Positions 1-6,013 of a stretch of 6,752 nucleotides of DNA are shown here, piece after piece. Origin of the DNA: an uncultured Clostridia bacterium (GTDB taxonomy: Bacteria > Bacillota > Clostridia > Christensenellales > Aristaeellaceae); NCBI GenBank assembly GCA_904420265.1, contig CAJFUU010000177.1, positions 1 through 6,752 of the forward strand. Direction: 5' to 3'. The notes under the pieces are model-generated. The model made no database searches, was not told where the DNA came from, and saw nothing but the letters and a program-made list of their open reading frames with translations. A program made the translations under genes and the position numbers. Numbering within the stretch: position 1 is the first letter of the stretch; each line of letters starts with the position of its first letter.

Positions 1-62
1 CTTCTCCAAACTTATGTTTGATTGTTTGCTTGATCCGAATATGATCCTTCGGGTGCTCTCTC

Positions 63-259
63 AAAATTGATTTCCGTGGCCTTACACCCCTCGCCACAAC
101 GGAGAGGTGAAGCGCAACTGCTGGGAGAGTCAGAAACGCTTTTATTCCTGCCACAGCCTTTACGCATTCAACGACTTCGCAAAGCAGCTTGCTGCCCACA
201 ATCGCCGCGCCAACAACTTCCCCATGAGACTCCTTGGCTGGCTCTCTCCCTCTGAATTC
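63..259 (+). pseudogene. Decayed 3' end of an integrase-core (DDE) transposase
   Basis: The frame containing 83-259 reads Y-T-P-R-H-N-G, then a QKRFYSCHSLYAFNDFAKQL stretch, then NNFPMR.LGWLSPSEF. I recognise this as the C-terminal part of an IS481/IS3-like integrase-core transposase, where the usual text is TPRHNGKVERSH...RFY...NFPMRPLGWLSP. It is broken. The preceding K-I-D-F (63-74) lies in a different frame, with a TGA at 68-70 in the main frame, and no continuous frame extends to the left edge. The motif HNGKVERS reads HNGEVKRN, so the catalytic Glu position (110-112) is Lys. After SPSEF the frame runs on into unrelated sequence instead of ending a few codons later. The start, and any other IS end, would lie outside the window. 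The family is confident from motif memory; the exact IS family is not. Confidence 0.7.
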
Positions 260-556
260 GTTTGGCAACCCGCAGAATCCCCTGCCCGACGGGCAAGAGG
301 CGGGGCGTATGCGAAAGGGGCTGCGCCGGGTGCGCCCATCGGGAAAGCCTATGTGCGGCTGCCGTTGGGACGCCGCCGCTTTTGCGGAAAGCGGATGCGG
401 CGGGCATAGCGGTATTTCTGCCGTTTGCGGCAGGCTTGTCCGCTCGTTTTAAGGCTTCGTATAACCTGAAACTGGAGGCGGGCGCGTTGCATCGCGGAGG
501 CGCTTGCAAAGCCCAATTTGCCGGAGAGGCGGCGAAACTGCTTCCGCGCCCGGCCC

Positions 557-578
557 GCCGTTTGCCTTTGTAAACGTC
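557..578. repeat. 22-bp imperfect direct repeat, copy 1
   Basis: Positions 557-578 match 778-799 at 20 of 22 bases. Each copy folds as a hairpin with GTTTGC on the left arm and a 4-nt loop. The two differences fall in the loop (CTTT versus CTCT) and at a paired position where G-T becomes G-C, so the stem is preserved. This pattern looks like maintained structure, though two copies are too few to prove it. Confidence 0.5.
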
Positions 579-777
579 AGAGCGCTGACAAACCCCGCAA
601 ACGCAAAAATTGCCCAGAAAAGAAGGAAAACCGGTGGCGATTTTTGCTTTCTGCATCAGCTGCACTTGCAGCCTGCGGTAACTTATGTCCGTGTACGCGC
701 CCCTATCTGCAAGTTTGCTTCCTTGTCTTGCAGGCTTTCGCACCGCTCCGACAGCCTATTGACTTTGCCAACAGACT

Positions 778-799
778 GCCGTTTGCCTCTGCAAACGTC
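778..799. repeat. 22-bp imperfect direct repeat, copy 2
   Basis: This is the partner of 557-578 (20 of 22 identical, same orientation, 221 bp apart). Its hairpin arms GTTTGC (781-786) and GCAAAC (791-796) pair perfectly around the loop CTCT. The two copies bracket the traces of a coiled-coil/membrane reading frame on the minus strand. Confidence 0.5.
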
Positions 800-813
800 C
801 GTTTCGGTACTGG

Positions 814-837
814 AAAACGGGAAGCGCCGCGCTTCCC
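814..837 (-). terminator. Candidate Rho-independent terminator downstream of glycerate kinase
   Basis: On the minus strand GGGAAGCG (837-830) pairs perfectly with CGCTTCCC (826-819) around a 3-nt loop. It is followed by G and then TTTT (817-814). This 8-bp GC-rich stem with a short U run is in the right orientation to end the minus-strand transcript of glycerate kinase, about 257 nt past its stop codon. The long distance and the intervening G weaken the call. Confidence 0.4.
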
Positions 838-1093
838 CTGCCGCATGCCGCCCTGAAATATCTCCGGCGGAGGGAAATACGCGATTGTCAACCTGCCGGC
901 GGCGCGAATGGAGAATTTGAGACGCAGCGCCCGGCGGGAAGTATAGGCCATCGAACGGCTTCGACAGGCCGGGACACACGCTTTTGCGAGGATGGGCTTC
1001 CTATTTGGAGATACAGAATGAAACCCAGCCCATGGGTATTTTGCCGCATGCTCTGGCAAGCCCCTGAATTTTTCTCCGCAAAGGCGGGCTGCG

Positions 1094-2236
1094 CTATGCT
1101 CGCGCGCTCGCGCCCATTTTGAACACGCGAAAAAGGCGGTCCGCAGCGGTGGAAAAAAGGCGTTCGGCATCGCGCATGGCGGCGTCGAGGGTCATCGGCG
1201 CATCGACAATGGGGAACACAGCCGTCTGCCCAAGTTCGTGATAGGCCTCTGCGCCCGCGCCAACGCCGCCCACCATGGCCACCACGGGCACGCCGCACGC
1301 CCGGCAGCGCTGCGCCACGCCCGCGGGCGCTTTGCCAAAGGCCACCGATTGCCGGTCCAGGCGGCCCTCGCCGGTGACGACCAGGTCGCAGCCTTCCAGA
1401 TGCTCGTCGAAGCGCGCCAGGGAAAGCACCGTGTCGATGCCCGGGCGCATTTTCGCGCCCAGCACGCCGCCCAGGGCCGCGCCCAATCCGCCCGCTGCGC
1501 CCGCGCCGGGGAAGGAGGCCACGTCGCGGCCCACGGCCGCGCTCAGATGGCGGGCATAATTGGCCATGCCCGCTTCCAGTTCGGGAAGCAGTTGCGCGGT
1601 GACGCCCTTCTGCGGGCCGTAAACCGCCGTGGCGCCGCTATCGCCCAACAGGGGGTTGCTCACATCGCAGAGGACGTGGATTTCCGCGCCGCGCAACGCC
1701 GGCGACAGTCCATTCAGTTCCACGCGCGCCACGCGGGCAAGGTCGGCTCCGCAACCCGCCAGCGCCCGGCCCTGCGCGTCGAAAAACCGCGCGCCCAGCG
1801 CGCAAAGCATGCCCATACCGCCGTCGTTGGTGGCGCTGCCGCCGATGCCGAGAAACAGTGTGCGCGCCCCGGCGCGCAGGGCGGCGAGCAACATCTCGCC
1901 CGTGCCGCGGCTGCTGGCGGCCAAGGGGTTCAGCCGTCCCGCGACCAGAGGCAATCCCGAGGCCTGCGCCATTTCCAACGCCGCCCCGCCGTCCTGCAGA
2001 AGCGCCCAGCGCGCGGGCGTGGCGTCCCCCAACGGCCCGGTTACGCGGGAAATGCGCGCCTCGCCGCCGCAGATCGTCAACAGGGCGTCTACGGTACCCT
2101 CGCCGCCGTCCGCCACGGGCAGGCAGACGCACGCGGCCTCCGGGAAATGGGCGCGCGCCGCTTCCTGCAACAATTGCGCGGCGCGCACGGCGCTGATGGA
2201 GCCTTTGAACGAATCCGGGGCAAAGACAAACTTCAT
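1094..2236 (-). CDS. Glycerate kinase (GlxK/GarK family)
   Basis: The 380-residue protein is full length for the GlxK/GarK (type I) glycerate kinase family, which phosphorylates D-glycerate with ATP in the cytoplasm; the E. coli members make 2-phosphoglycerate. Family motifs occur in order: PDSFKGS (7-13), VADGGEGT (41-48), SSRGTGE (108-114), the glycine-rich GIGGSATNDGGMGM (130-143), CDVSNPLLG (190-198), GPQKG (207-211), GAGAAGGLG (244-252) and VVTGEGRLD (286-294). The start is secure: MKFVFAPDSF is the canonical N-terminus, and AAAGGAGG (2250-2243) sits 6 nt before the ATG. It probably feeds glycerate from serine, hydroxypyruvate or sugar-acid breakdown into lower glycolysis. No catabolic partner gene is present, so the source of glycerate is unknown. 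The nearest same-strand gene upstream is the secreted PPC protein, 126 bp away, and a hairpin lies between them, so a shared operon is possible but not evident. Confidence 0.95.
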   Translation of the reverse strand: MKFVFAPDSFKGSISAVRAAQLLQEAARAHFPEAACVCLPVADGGEGTVDALLTICGGEARISRVTGPLGDATPARWALLQDGGAALEMAQASGLPLVAGRLNPLAASSRGTGEMLLAALRAGARTLFLGIGGSATNDGGMGMLCALGARFFDAQGRALAGCGADLARVARVELNGLSPALRGAEIHVLCDVSNPLLGDSGATAVYGPQKGVTAQLLPELEAGMANYARHLSAAVGRDVASFPGAGAAGGLGAALGGVLGAKMRPGIDTVLSLARFDEHLEGCDLVVTGEGRLDRQSVAFGKAPAGVAQRCRACGVPVVAMVGGVGAGAEAYHELGQTAVFPIVDAPMTLDAAMRDAERLFSTAADRLFRVFKMGASARA

Positions 2237-2256
2237 GCGGAGCCTCCTTTCAAACG

Positions 2257-2274
2257 GCAGCCGTATGCGGCTGC
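2257..2274 (-). promoter_or_regulatory. Leader hairpin just upstream of the glycerate kinase ribosome site
   Basis: A perfect 7-bp stem, GCAGCCG/CGGCTGC, with a 4-nt loop sits 6 bp upstream of the AAAGGAGG ribosome site (2250-2243) of glycerate kinase. It could influence translation or mRNA stability, or simply be a remnant of the many palindromes in this DNA. I found no convincing -35/-10 pair for glycerate kinase in the 126-bp gap. Confidence 0.3.
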
Positions 2275-2316
2275 GCGAAGGCGAACGCGTTTTCCGTGTT
2301 TGTGCGCTTCAATGCC

Positions 2317-2351
2317 AAAACGCCGCCCGGAACATTGCGTTTCGAGCGGCG
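2317..2351 (-). terminator. Weak candidate terminator after the secreted PPC gene
   Basis: On the minus strand CGCCGC (2351-2346) pairs with GCGGCG (2326-2321) and is followed directly by TTTT (2320-2317). The hairpin starts 12 nt after the stop codon of the secreted protein gene. The 19-nt loop is long and the stem is only 6 bp. If functional it would separate the secreted gene from glycerate kinase. Confidence 0.3.
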
Positions 2352-2362
2352 CATATGCGGCT

Positions 2363-3115
2363 TCAGCCGTTTGCGGGCAGGGTTTCCGGCGCCTGCGCGT
2401 AGACAATCCGGAAGGTATAGGGGCCCTTGCCGCCCCACACGTCCAGATAATACGTGCCCGAGGGCAGCAGGAGATTTTCCGCATAATCCTGCACGGTGTA
2501 CTTTTCGGCCGTCTTTACCATGTCGCTGTCGTAGAGGGCGATGTTCTGGGCATTGCCGCTCTCGGAGTTGGCGGTGAGGTAAATTTCAGTCTCCCCGTCC
2601 AGCGTGAATGTGAAGTAATCGTGCTCGTCCCACTGGGTGAGCACGCCGTGTATCGTTTCTCCCGAGGGAATGGCCTGCGCGCCGTGGTAGTCGTCGTTGG
2701 CGGTGGTTTCGTCGCACAGACAGGCCTCCAGCGTGCCCTTGATGCGAAAATCGCCCTGCGAAGAGCCGTTGCCGCTGCGCAGGTAGTATGTGCCCGGCTC
2801 CAGGTAGTACGTGAAGTCATACGTGTCCGGCGCGCCGGCGGTGCCGTTGAAGTAGTGCTCGTCCCACTGGACGAGGTCGGCGTCCAGAAGCTGCACTTGT
2901 CCGCCGCAGAATAGCTGCGCGCGCACGGTCACCAGCCCCACCTCCTCCACCGTGAAGGGGTAGTAGTGATACTCGTTCGGATGGGTCGAGCCCTCCACCC
3001 AAGCATCGTCCAGCAAGAAGGGCTCATGCTCAATAAACTGCGTGTCGTCCGCCAACGCCGCGCTTGCGCTCAACGCCAGCAATAACAGGCAGACCAGAAA
3101 AGAAAACTTGCGCAT
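2363..3115 (-). CDS. Secreted protein with two PPC-like beta-sandwich domains
   Basis: This 250-residue protein is exported. It begins MRKFSFLVCLLLLALSASA and has a likely signal peptidase I cut after Ala22 (A-L-A/DD). The mature part is two tandem copies of a bacterial pre-peptidase C-terminal (PPC)-type beta-sandwich. Unit 1 (about 41-128) has NEYHYYPFTV, then LEPGTYYLRSG (105-115). Unit 2 (about 139-241) has DEHDYFTFTL, then LPSGTYYLDVWG (207-218). Both end in a strand-like segment (GDFRIKGTLE, GPYTFRIVYA). PPC domains usually accompany secreted peptidases, but no catalytic domain is present, so this is a stand-alone binding or structural protein of unknown target. An upstream in-frame ATG at 3226 would put 37 charged residues before the signal peptide. 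The ATG at 3115 is preferred because the signal peptide starts there and a GGAAGGG-like ribosome site precedes it. No promoter was convincing: a TTGACA at 3183-3178 has no -10 partner. Confidence 0.8.
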   Translation of the reverse strand: MRKFSFLVCLLLLALSASAALADDTQFIEHEPFLLDDAWVEGSTHPNEYHYYPFTVEEVGLVTVRAQLFCGGQVQLLDADLVQWDEHYFNGTAGAPDTYDFTYYLEPGTYYLRSGNGSSQGDFRIKGTLEACLCDETTANDDYHGAQAIPSGETIHGVLTQWDEHDYFTFTLDGETEIYLTANSESGNAQNIALYDSDMVKTAEKYTVQDYAENLLLPSGTYYLDVWGGKGPYTFRIVYAQAPETLPANG

Positions 3116-3347
3116 CCGTCCCGCTTCCCTTCCAATTTTTCCATCCCGCTTGCCGCTGCCCCTGCGGCGGCCCGGGTTGTCAAAAACCTGCCGGCAAGAA
3201 ACGCCATGCAAAGTTTGTGGCCGCAACTACAAGAATGCAGGAAAATCTGTCATTGTCAGGGATATGGCCCCCAAACGACGTTTCCCATGACAAAAGGCCG
3301 GCAATTTCGCAAGAAACCGAAGCCCTTTCGTCAGGAGGCGATTCCTG
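3116..3347. other. Upstream region of the secreted protein gene, no gene seen
   Basis: The region holds the ribosome site of the secreted protein gene and presumably its promoter, but I could not find a -35/-10 pair with sensible spacing. Short open frames here have no recognisable content. It ends at the terminator hairpin 3348-3371, which would insulate it from the DNA to the right. Confidence 0.4.
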
Positions 3348-3371
3348 AAAAAGCAGTTTTGCTGCTTTTTT
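3348..3371. terminator. Bidirectional Rho-independent terminator
   Basis: AAAAAGCAG (3348-3356) pairs perfectly with CTGCTTTTT (3362-3370) around the loop TTTTG. The RNA ends in a run of six U on the + strand and at least five on the minus strand, so it could stop transcription both ways. The only known transcript that could reach it is read-through of the minus-strand flavodiiron gene, more than 800 nt past its stop, unless an unrecognised RNA is made from the structured DNA between 3377 and 4177. Confidence 0.65.
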
Positions 3372-3376
3372 GACAG

Positions 3377-3676
3377 CCGGCGGGGTGTATCTCCCCGCCG
3401 GGCGCAGCGCCTCAAATTTTTAATTTGAGCCGTGGCAGCTTCGCCTTTGGCGAAATCGCAGAATCCTGCGGGTTCTGCGCCTCCGACCGCCCTCTCAATT
3501 TTTTGCTCGCGCCGCTACGCGACACAAGCGAAATTTGCCAGGAAACGATTTTTGCGTCGGGAAATCGCATTCCCCAGGGCGAAAATCGCCCCGTTCCCAC
3601 CGTACACGGGACGCTTTTGACGATTTTCCAAATCGTCAAAAGCGGTCGGCTTGAAAACTGAAGGGCTTTCAAGCTG
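3377..3676. repeat. Array of consecutive hairpins (inverted repeats)
   Basis: Within 300 bp the sequence folds as a chain of separate stem-loops, each with its own stem sequence: CCGGCGGGG/CCCCGCCGG (3377-3401, 7-nt loop); CTCAAATT/AATTTGAG (3411-3429, loop TTT); TTCGCC/GGCGAA (3440-3454, loop TTT); CGCAGAATCC/GGGTTCTGCG (3457-3479, one G-U pair, loop TGC); TCGCG/CGCGA (3507-3522); GGGAA/TTCCC (3559-3574); GGGCGA/TCGCCC (3577-3591, loop AAA); a 15-bp perfect stem (3612-3644, loop TCC); and a 10-bp stem with one G-U (3647-3676, 10-nt loop). Five have 3-nt loops. No reading frame across the region looks like a protein. It could be a structured RNA, a repeated intergenic element or an extruding DNA element; the sequence alone does not decide. 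Confidence 0.6.
3612..3644. repeat. 15-bp perfect inverted repeat with 3-nt spacer
   Basis: CGCTTTTGACGATTT (3612-3626) is followed by TCC and its exact reverse complement (3630-3644). This is the strongest hairpin in the window by length. It lacks a following T run on either strand, so it does not look like an ordinary terminator. Confidence 0.8.
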
Positions 3677-4137
3677 CCGCCGGGAACGATTTATAGCACG
3701 AGAAGACTTCCGCCCTCTCGCACGCTCCTGAGGTTTTCCGGCGGCCTGTCCGCCCGCCGCCCTTGTGGCGGCCATCTCCTATGGAAACCTGAAATTTTTG
3801 GAGGCGCTTTCCGTCTCACCGATTTCCTTCAACAGGGAACCAGTGGAAAAGCGCCCGCAAAGCGATTTCTGGAGACGGGCCAAAACTTTGCCTGTTCAAA
3901 ACAGACGCTGCCGCCAGCCTCACCTTTTGTGCGCGGGTTGCGGAAGTCTGTTTTCGAAAGGAAGGCCCCGACGAAAATCCACGCGCTTTCCGCTTCCCCA
4001 AAGGCGTTCCGGAAAGGCTTTCCGCCCGGCGGGCTGGCCTTGGACAACGCGGTTTGGCCATGCCTTCTTCCGCCAGGACGCGCCGGGGCGAAAAACCGCT
4101 TCGCATACGGCCCTTTGAAATGCGCATGACGCCCGAG
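3677..4137. other. Gene-free intergenic stretch with further inverted repeats
   Basis: No reading frame here resembles a known protein. Open frames on both strands (for example minus 4200-3829) are rich in Arg, Gly, Pro and Phe and lack ribosome sites. More palindromes are present: GCCGCC/GGCGGC (3756-3772), CTGTT/AACAG (3892-3904, 3-nt loop), AAAACAGAC...GTCTGTTTT (3898-3906 with 3946-3954), CGGAAAG/CTTTCCG (4010-4024) and GCCCG/CGGGC (4024-4034). This appears to continue the structured DNA of 3377-3676. Confidence 0.45.
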
Positions 4138-4151
4138 GGCTTTTCGCAAGC

Positions 4152-4177
4152 CCGGCGGGGGAAAGAGCCCCCGCCGG
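4152..4177 (-). terminator. Strong GC hairpin at the end of the flavodiiron gene
   Basis: CCGGCGGGGG (4152-4161) and CCCCCGCCGG (4168-4177) form a perfect 10-bp stem with a 6-nt loop, starting 6 bp after the flavodiiron stop codon. Position and strength suggest it defines the mRNA 3' end. On the minus strand it is followed by GCTTGCGAAAAG rather than a U run, so it may act as an RNA-stabilising 3' end or a U-poor terminator. An overlapping second hairpin (GGGCTT/AAGCCC, 4138-4154) competes for three bases. Its stem is nearly the same as that of 3377-3401. Confidence 0.5.
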
Positions 4178-4183
4178 ATACCG

Positions 4184-5980
4184 TCAGGAAATCGGCTCAA
4201 AATCCGCCGCGCCGTGCTTGCACAGCGGGCAGATGAAGTCGTCCGGCAGCGTGTCTCCCTCGTAGATGTAGCCGCACACCTTGCAGACGAAGCCCTTCTT
4301 GCCCTCGGTCTGGGGCTTGGGCTTGACGTTGTTCTGGTAGTAGGTGTAGGTCATGGTCTCGCGTTCGCTCATCACGCGCGCCTCCTCCACGGAGCAGATG
4401 AACATGCCGTGGGAGCCGAGGTCGATGTAGTTTTCCACCTTCAGGGACATGAAGGCGTTGATAAAGCGCGGCAGGAACACAAGGCCGTTGTCCGAGCGCG
4501 GCAGTTCCTCCTCGAAGCCGGCGAACTTGTCCGCCGTGCGCCCGCTCTGGAAGCCGAAGGTCTCAAAGACCTTGAAGGGCGCGTCCACGGACAGGCAGTT
4601 GACGTTCATCACGCCCGTCTGTTTGATGACGTGGTGGGAGTAGTTGGCCTTGTTGATGGTCACGGCCACACGGTTGGGCGAATCGGTCACCTGCGAGACG
4701 GTGTTGACGATGAGGCCGTTGTCCTTTTTGCCGTCGTTGGACGTGACCACGTAGAGGCCGTAGCCGATGCGGAAGAGGGCGGTCATGTCCTTTTTGTTGG
4801 CGGTCTTTTCCGAGCGGGCCATGTAGTCCTGACACAGTTCCCCGGCGACCTTTTCAAGCTGTTCGCGGCTCTGCGCGTCCAGCGCGGAACGAATCTTCAC
4901 CACGGGCTCGACGAACTCGAGGCCCTTGCAGGGGGCGAGCATGTCCTTCATCACCTTAGCGGCCAGAGGCGCCCAGGTGCCGTTTTCGATCAGGGCCACG
5001 GTGCGCTTCTGGAAGTTGCGCTCGGTCAGATGGTCGATAAACTCGCGCATGAAGGGGAAGATGCCGGCGTTGTAGGTGGTGGTGGCCAGAACCAGCTTGT
5101 TGTAGCGGAAGGCGTCCTCCACGGCCTCGGCCATGTCGCAGCGGGCCAGGTCGTGCACGATGACCGCCGGGCAGCCCTTTTCGCGCAGGAGGTCGGCCAG
5201 CGCTTCCACGGCCTTTTTCGTGTGGCCGTAGACCGAGGTATAGGCGATGACGATGCCGTCGCTCTCCGGCGTGTAGGACGACCACAGATCGTACAGGCGG
5301 ATGTATTCGCCGAGGTTTTCCGTGAGGATGGGGCCGTGCAGCGGGCAGATGATGGCGATGTCCAGCCCGGCGGCCTTTTTGAGAAGCGCCTGCACCTGCG
5401 CGCCGTACTTGCCGACGATGCCGATGTAGTAGCGGCGGGCCTCGCAGGCCCATTCCTCCTCCACATCCAGCGCGCCGAACTTGCCAAAGCCGTCGGCGGA
5501 GAAGAGGATCTTGTCGGCGCTGTCGTAGGTGACCATGACCTCCGGCCAGTGCACCATGGGCGCGAAGACGAAGGTGAAGGTGTGGCGGCCGGTGGTCAGC
5601 GTGTCGCCGTCCTTGACCACGAGGCGGTTTTCATAGGCGCAGCCGAAGAACTGCTCCATCATCGCAAACGTCTTGGCATTGCCCACCACGGTGACGTCCG
5701 GATAGGTCTTGACGAAATTGTCGATGTTGGCGGAGTGATCCGGCTCCATGTGCTGCACGATGAGGTAGTCCGGTTTGCGGCCGTTCAGCGCCGAACCCAC
5801 ATTGTCCAGCCACTCGTGGGTGAAATGCTGGTCCACGGTATCAAACACGCAGACCTTTTCGTCGAGCACGACATAGGAATTGTAGCTCATGCCGTTGGGC
5901 ACGACGTACTGGCCTTCAAACAGGTCGACGGCATGGTCGTTCACGCCGACATAGACGACGTCTTTGGTTATATAGTGCAT
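4184..5980 (-). CDS. Flavodiiron protein fused to flavin reductase and rubredoxin domains
   Basis: The 598-residue cytoplasmic protein is a reductase that likely converts O2 to water and/or NO to N2O. Domains in order: a metallo-beta-lactamase-like diiron domain (1-240) with the complete ligand set H77-x-E79-x-D81-H82, H144, D163 and H215; an FMN-binding flavodoxin domain (about 242-388) with the phosphate loop AYTSVYGHTKKA; a flavin reductase-like FMN domain (about 397-552); and a C-terminal rubredoxin (563-598) with CKVCG (C566, C569) and CPLC (C584, C587). The 14-residue gap between the Cys pairs makes this a short-spaced rubredoxin. Moorella thermoacetica carries the same modules as two proteins, FprA and the flavin reductase-rubredoxin Hrb, which together form an NADH-dependent NO reductase. 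Here they are one chain, so electrons could pass internally from the reductase and rubredoxin to FMN and the diiron site. The start is secure: AAGGGAGG (5995-5988) is 7 nt from the ATG. It is a single-gene unit with its own promoter, divergent from tdh. Confidence 0.95.
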   Translation of the reverse strand: MHYITKDVVYVGVNDHAVDLFEGQYVVPNGMSYNSYVVLDEKVCVFDTVDQHFTHEWLDNVGSALNGRKPDYLIVQHMEPDHSANIDNFVKTYPDVTVVGNAKTFAMMEQFFGCAYENRLVVKDGDTLTTGRHTFTFVFAPMVHWPEVMVTYDSADKILFSADGFGKFGALDVEEEWACEARRYYIGIVGKYGAQVQALLKKAAGLDIAIICPLHGPILTENLGEYIRLYDLWSSYTPESDGIVIAYTSVYGHTKKAVEALADLLREKGCPAVIVHDLARCDMAEAVEDAFRYNKLVLATTTYNAGIFPFMREFIDHLTERNFQKRTVALIENGTWAPLAAKVMKDMLAPCKGLEFVEPVVKIRSALDAQSREQLEKVAGELCQDYMARSEKTANKKDMTALFRIGYGLYVVTSNDGKKDNGLIVNTVSQVTDSPNRVAVTINKANYSHHVIKQTGVMNVNCLSVDAPFKVFETFGFQSGRTADKFAGFEEELPRSDNGLVFLPRFINAFMSLKVENYIDLGSHGMFICSVEEARVMSERETMTYTYYQNNVKPKPQTEGKKGFVCKVCGYIYEGDTLPDDFICPLCKHGAADFEPIS

Positions 5981-6013
5981 GCGGGAACCTCCCTTGCGTT
6001 TTCTTCCATCAAT

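Larger units (their letters stand above)
540..830 (-). pseudogene. Possible frameshifted small coiled-coil and membrane-segment protein
   Basis: Reading the minus strand from about 800 downward, one frame gives SVGKVNRLSERCESLQDKEA, then NLQ, with Val and Leu at heptad a/d positions (Leu codons at 754-752, 733-731 and 712-710), and then stops at 685-683. A second frame continues with ISYRRLQVQLMQKAKIA (about 690-640). A third frame, 631-572, encodes a 20-residue uninterrupted hydrophobic stretch beginning VFLLFWAIFAFAGF. Joined by two frame changes this would be a short coiled coil followed by one membrane helix, as in small phage or envelope proteins. No start codon, ribosome site or family match supports a live gene. 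T-rich DNA can also produce a hydrophobic stretch by chance, so this is a weak call. Confidence 0.2.
260..1093. other. Gene-free, hairpin-dense intergenic stretch
   Basis: I find no convincing intact gene here. Open frames exist on both strands (for example minus 743-168) but they are low-complexity, rich in Arg/Ala/Pro, lack a good ribosome site and match no family I know. The stretch is full of short inverted repeats: CTGCCG/CGGCAG with a TTTG loop (418-433), GTTTGC/GTAAAC (560-575), GTCAG/CTGAC (576-589), GTTTGC/GCAAAC (781-796), GGGAAGCG/CGCTTCCC (819-837) and TCGAA/TTCGA around 953-966. It probably represents decayed DNA between the transposase remnant and the end of the glycerate kinase gene. 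Confidence 0.5.

Noticed and set aside
168..743. 191-residue open frame on the minus strand
   Set aside because: It overlaps the transposase remnant on the opposite strand, has no ribosome site or recognisable domain, and its hydrophobic and coiled-coil signals lie in other frames.
1238..2914. 558-residue open frame on the + strand
   Set aside because: It lies antisense to glycerate kinase and the secreted protein gene, has a low-complexity Arg/Ala/His/Gln composition and no family motifs. It is an artefact of high GC at third codon positions of the real genes.
3178..3183. TTGACA on the minus strand as a -35 box for the secreted protein gene
   Set aside because: The position 17 nt downstream reads GGCAGC, nothing like a -10 box, and no alternative spacing gives one.
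3457..3490. tRNA-like GGTTC and stem pattern
   Set aside because: There is no acceptor stem, anticodon arm or complete T-loop consensus. The bases are explained by the CGCAGAATCC/GGGTTCTGCG hairpin.
3377..3676. CRISPR array
   Set aside because: The stems all differ in sequence and spacing, with no repeated unit separated by spacers and no cas gene nearby.
3829..4200. 123-residue and overlapping 103-residue minus-strand open frames
   Set aside because: They overlap the flavodiiron stop codon and the terminal hairpin, are rich in Arg/Pro/Gly, and have no ribosome site or known motif.
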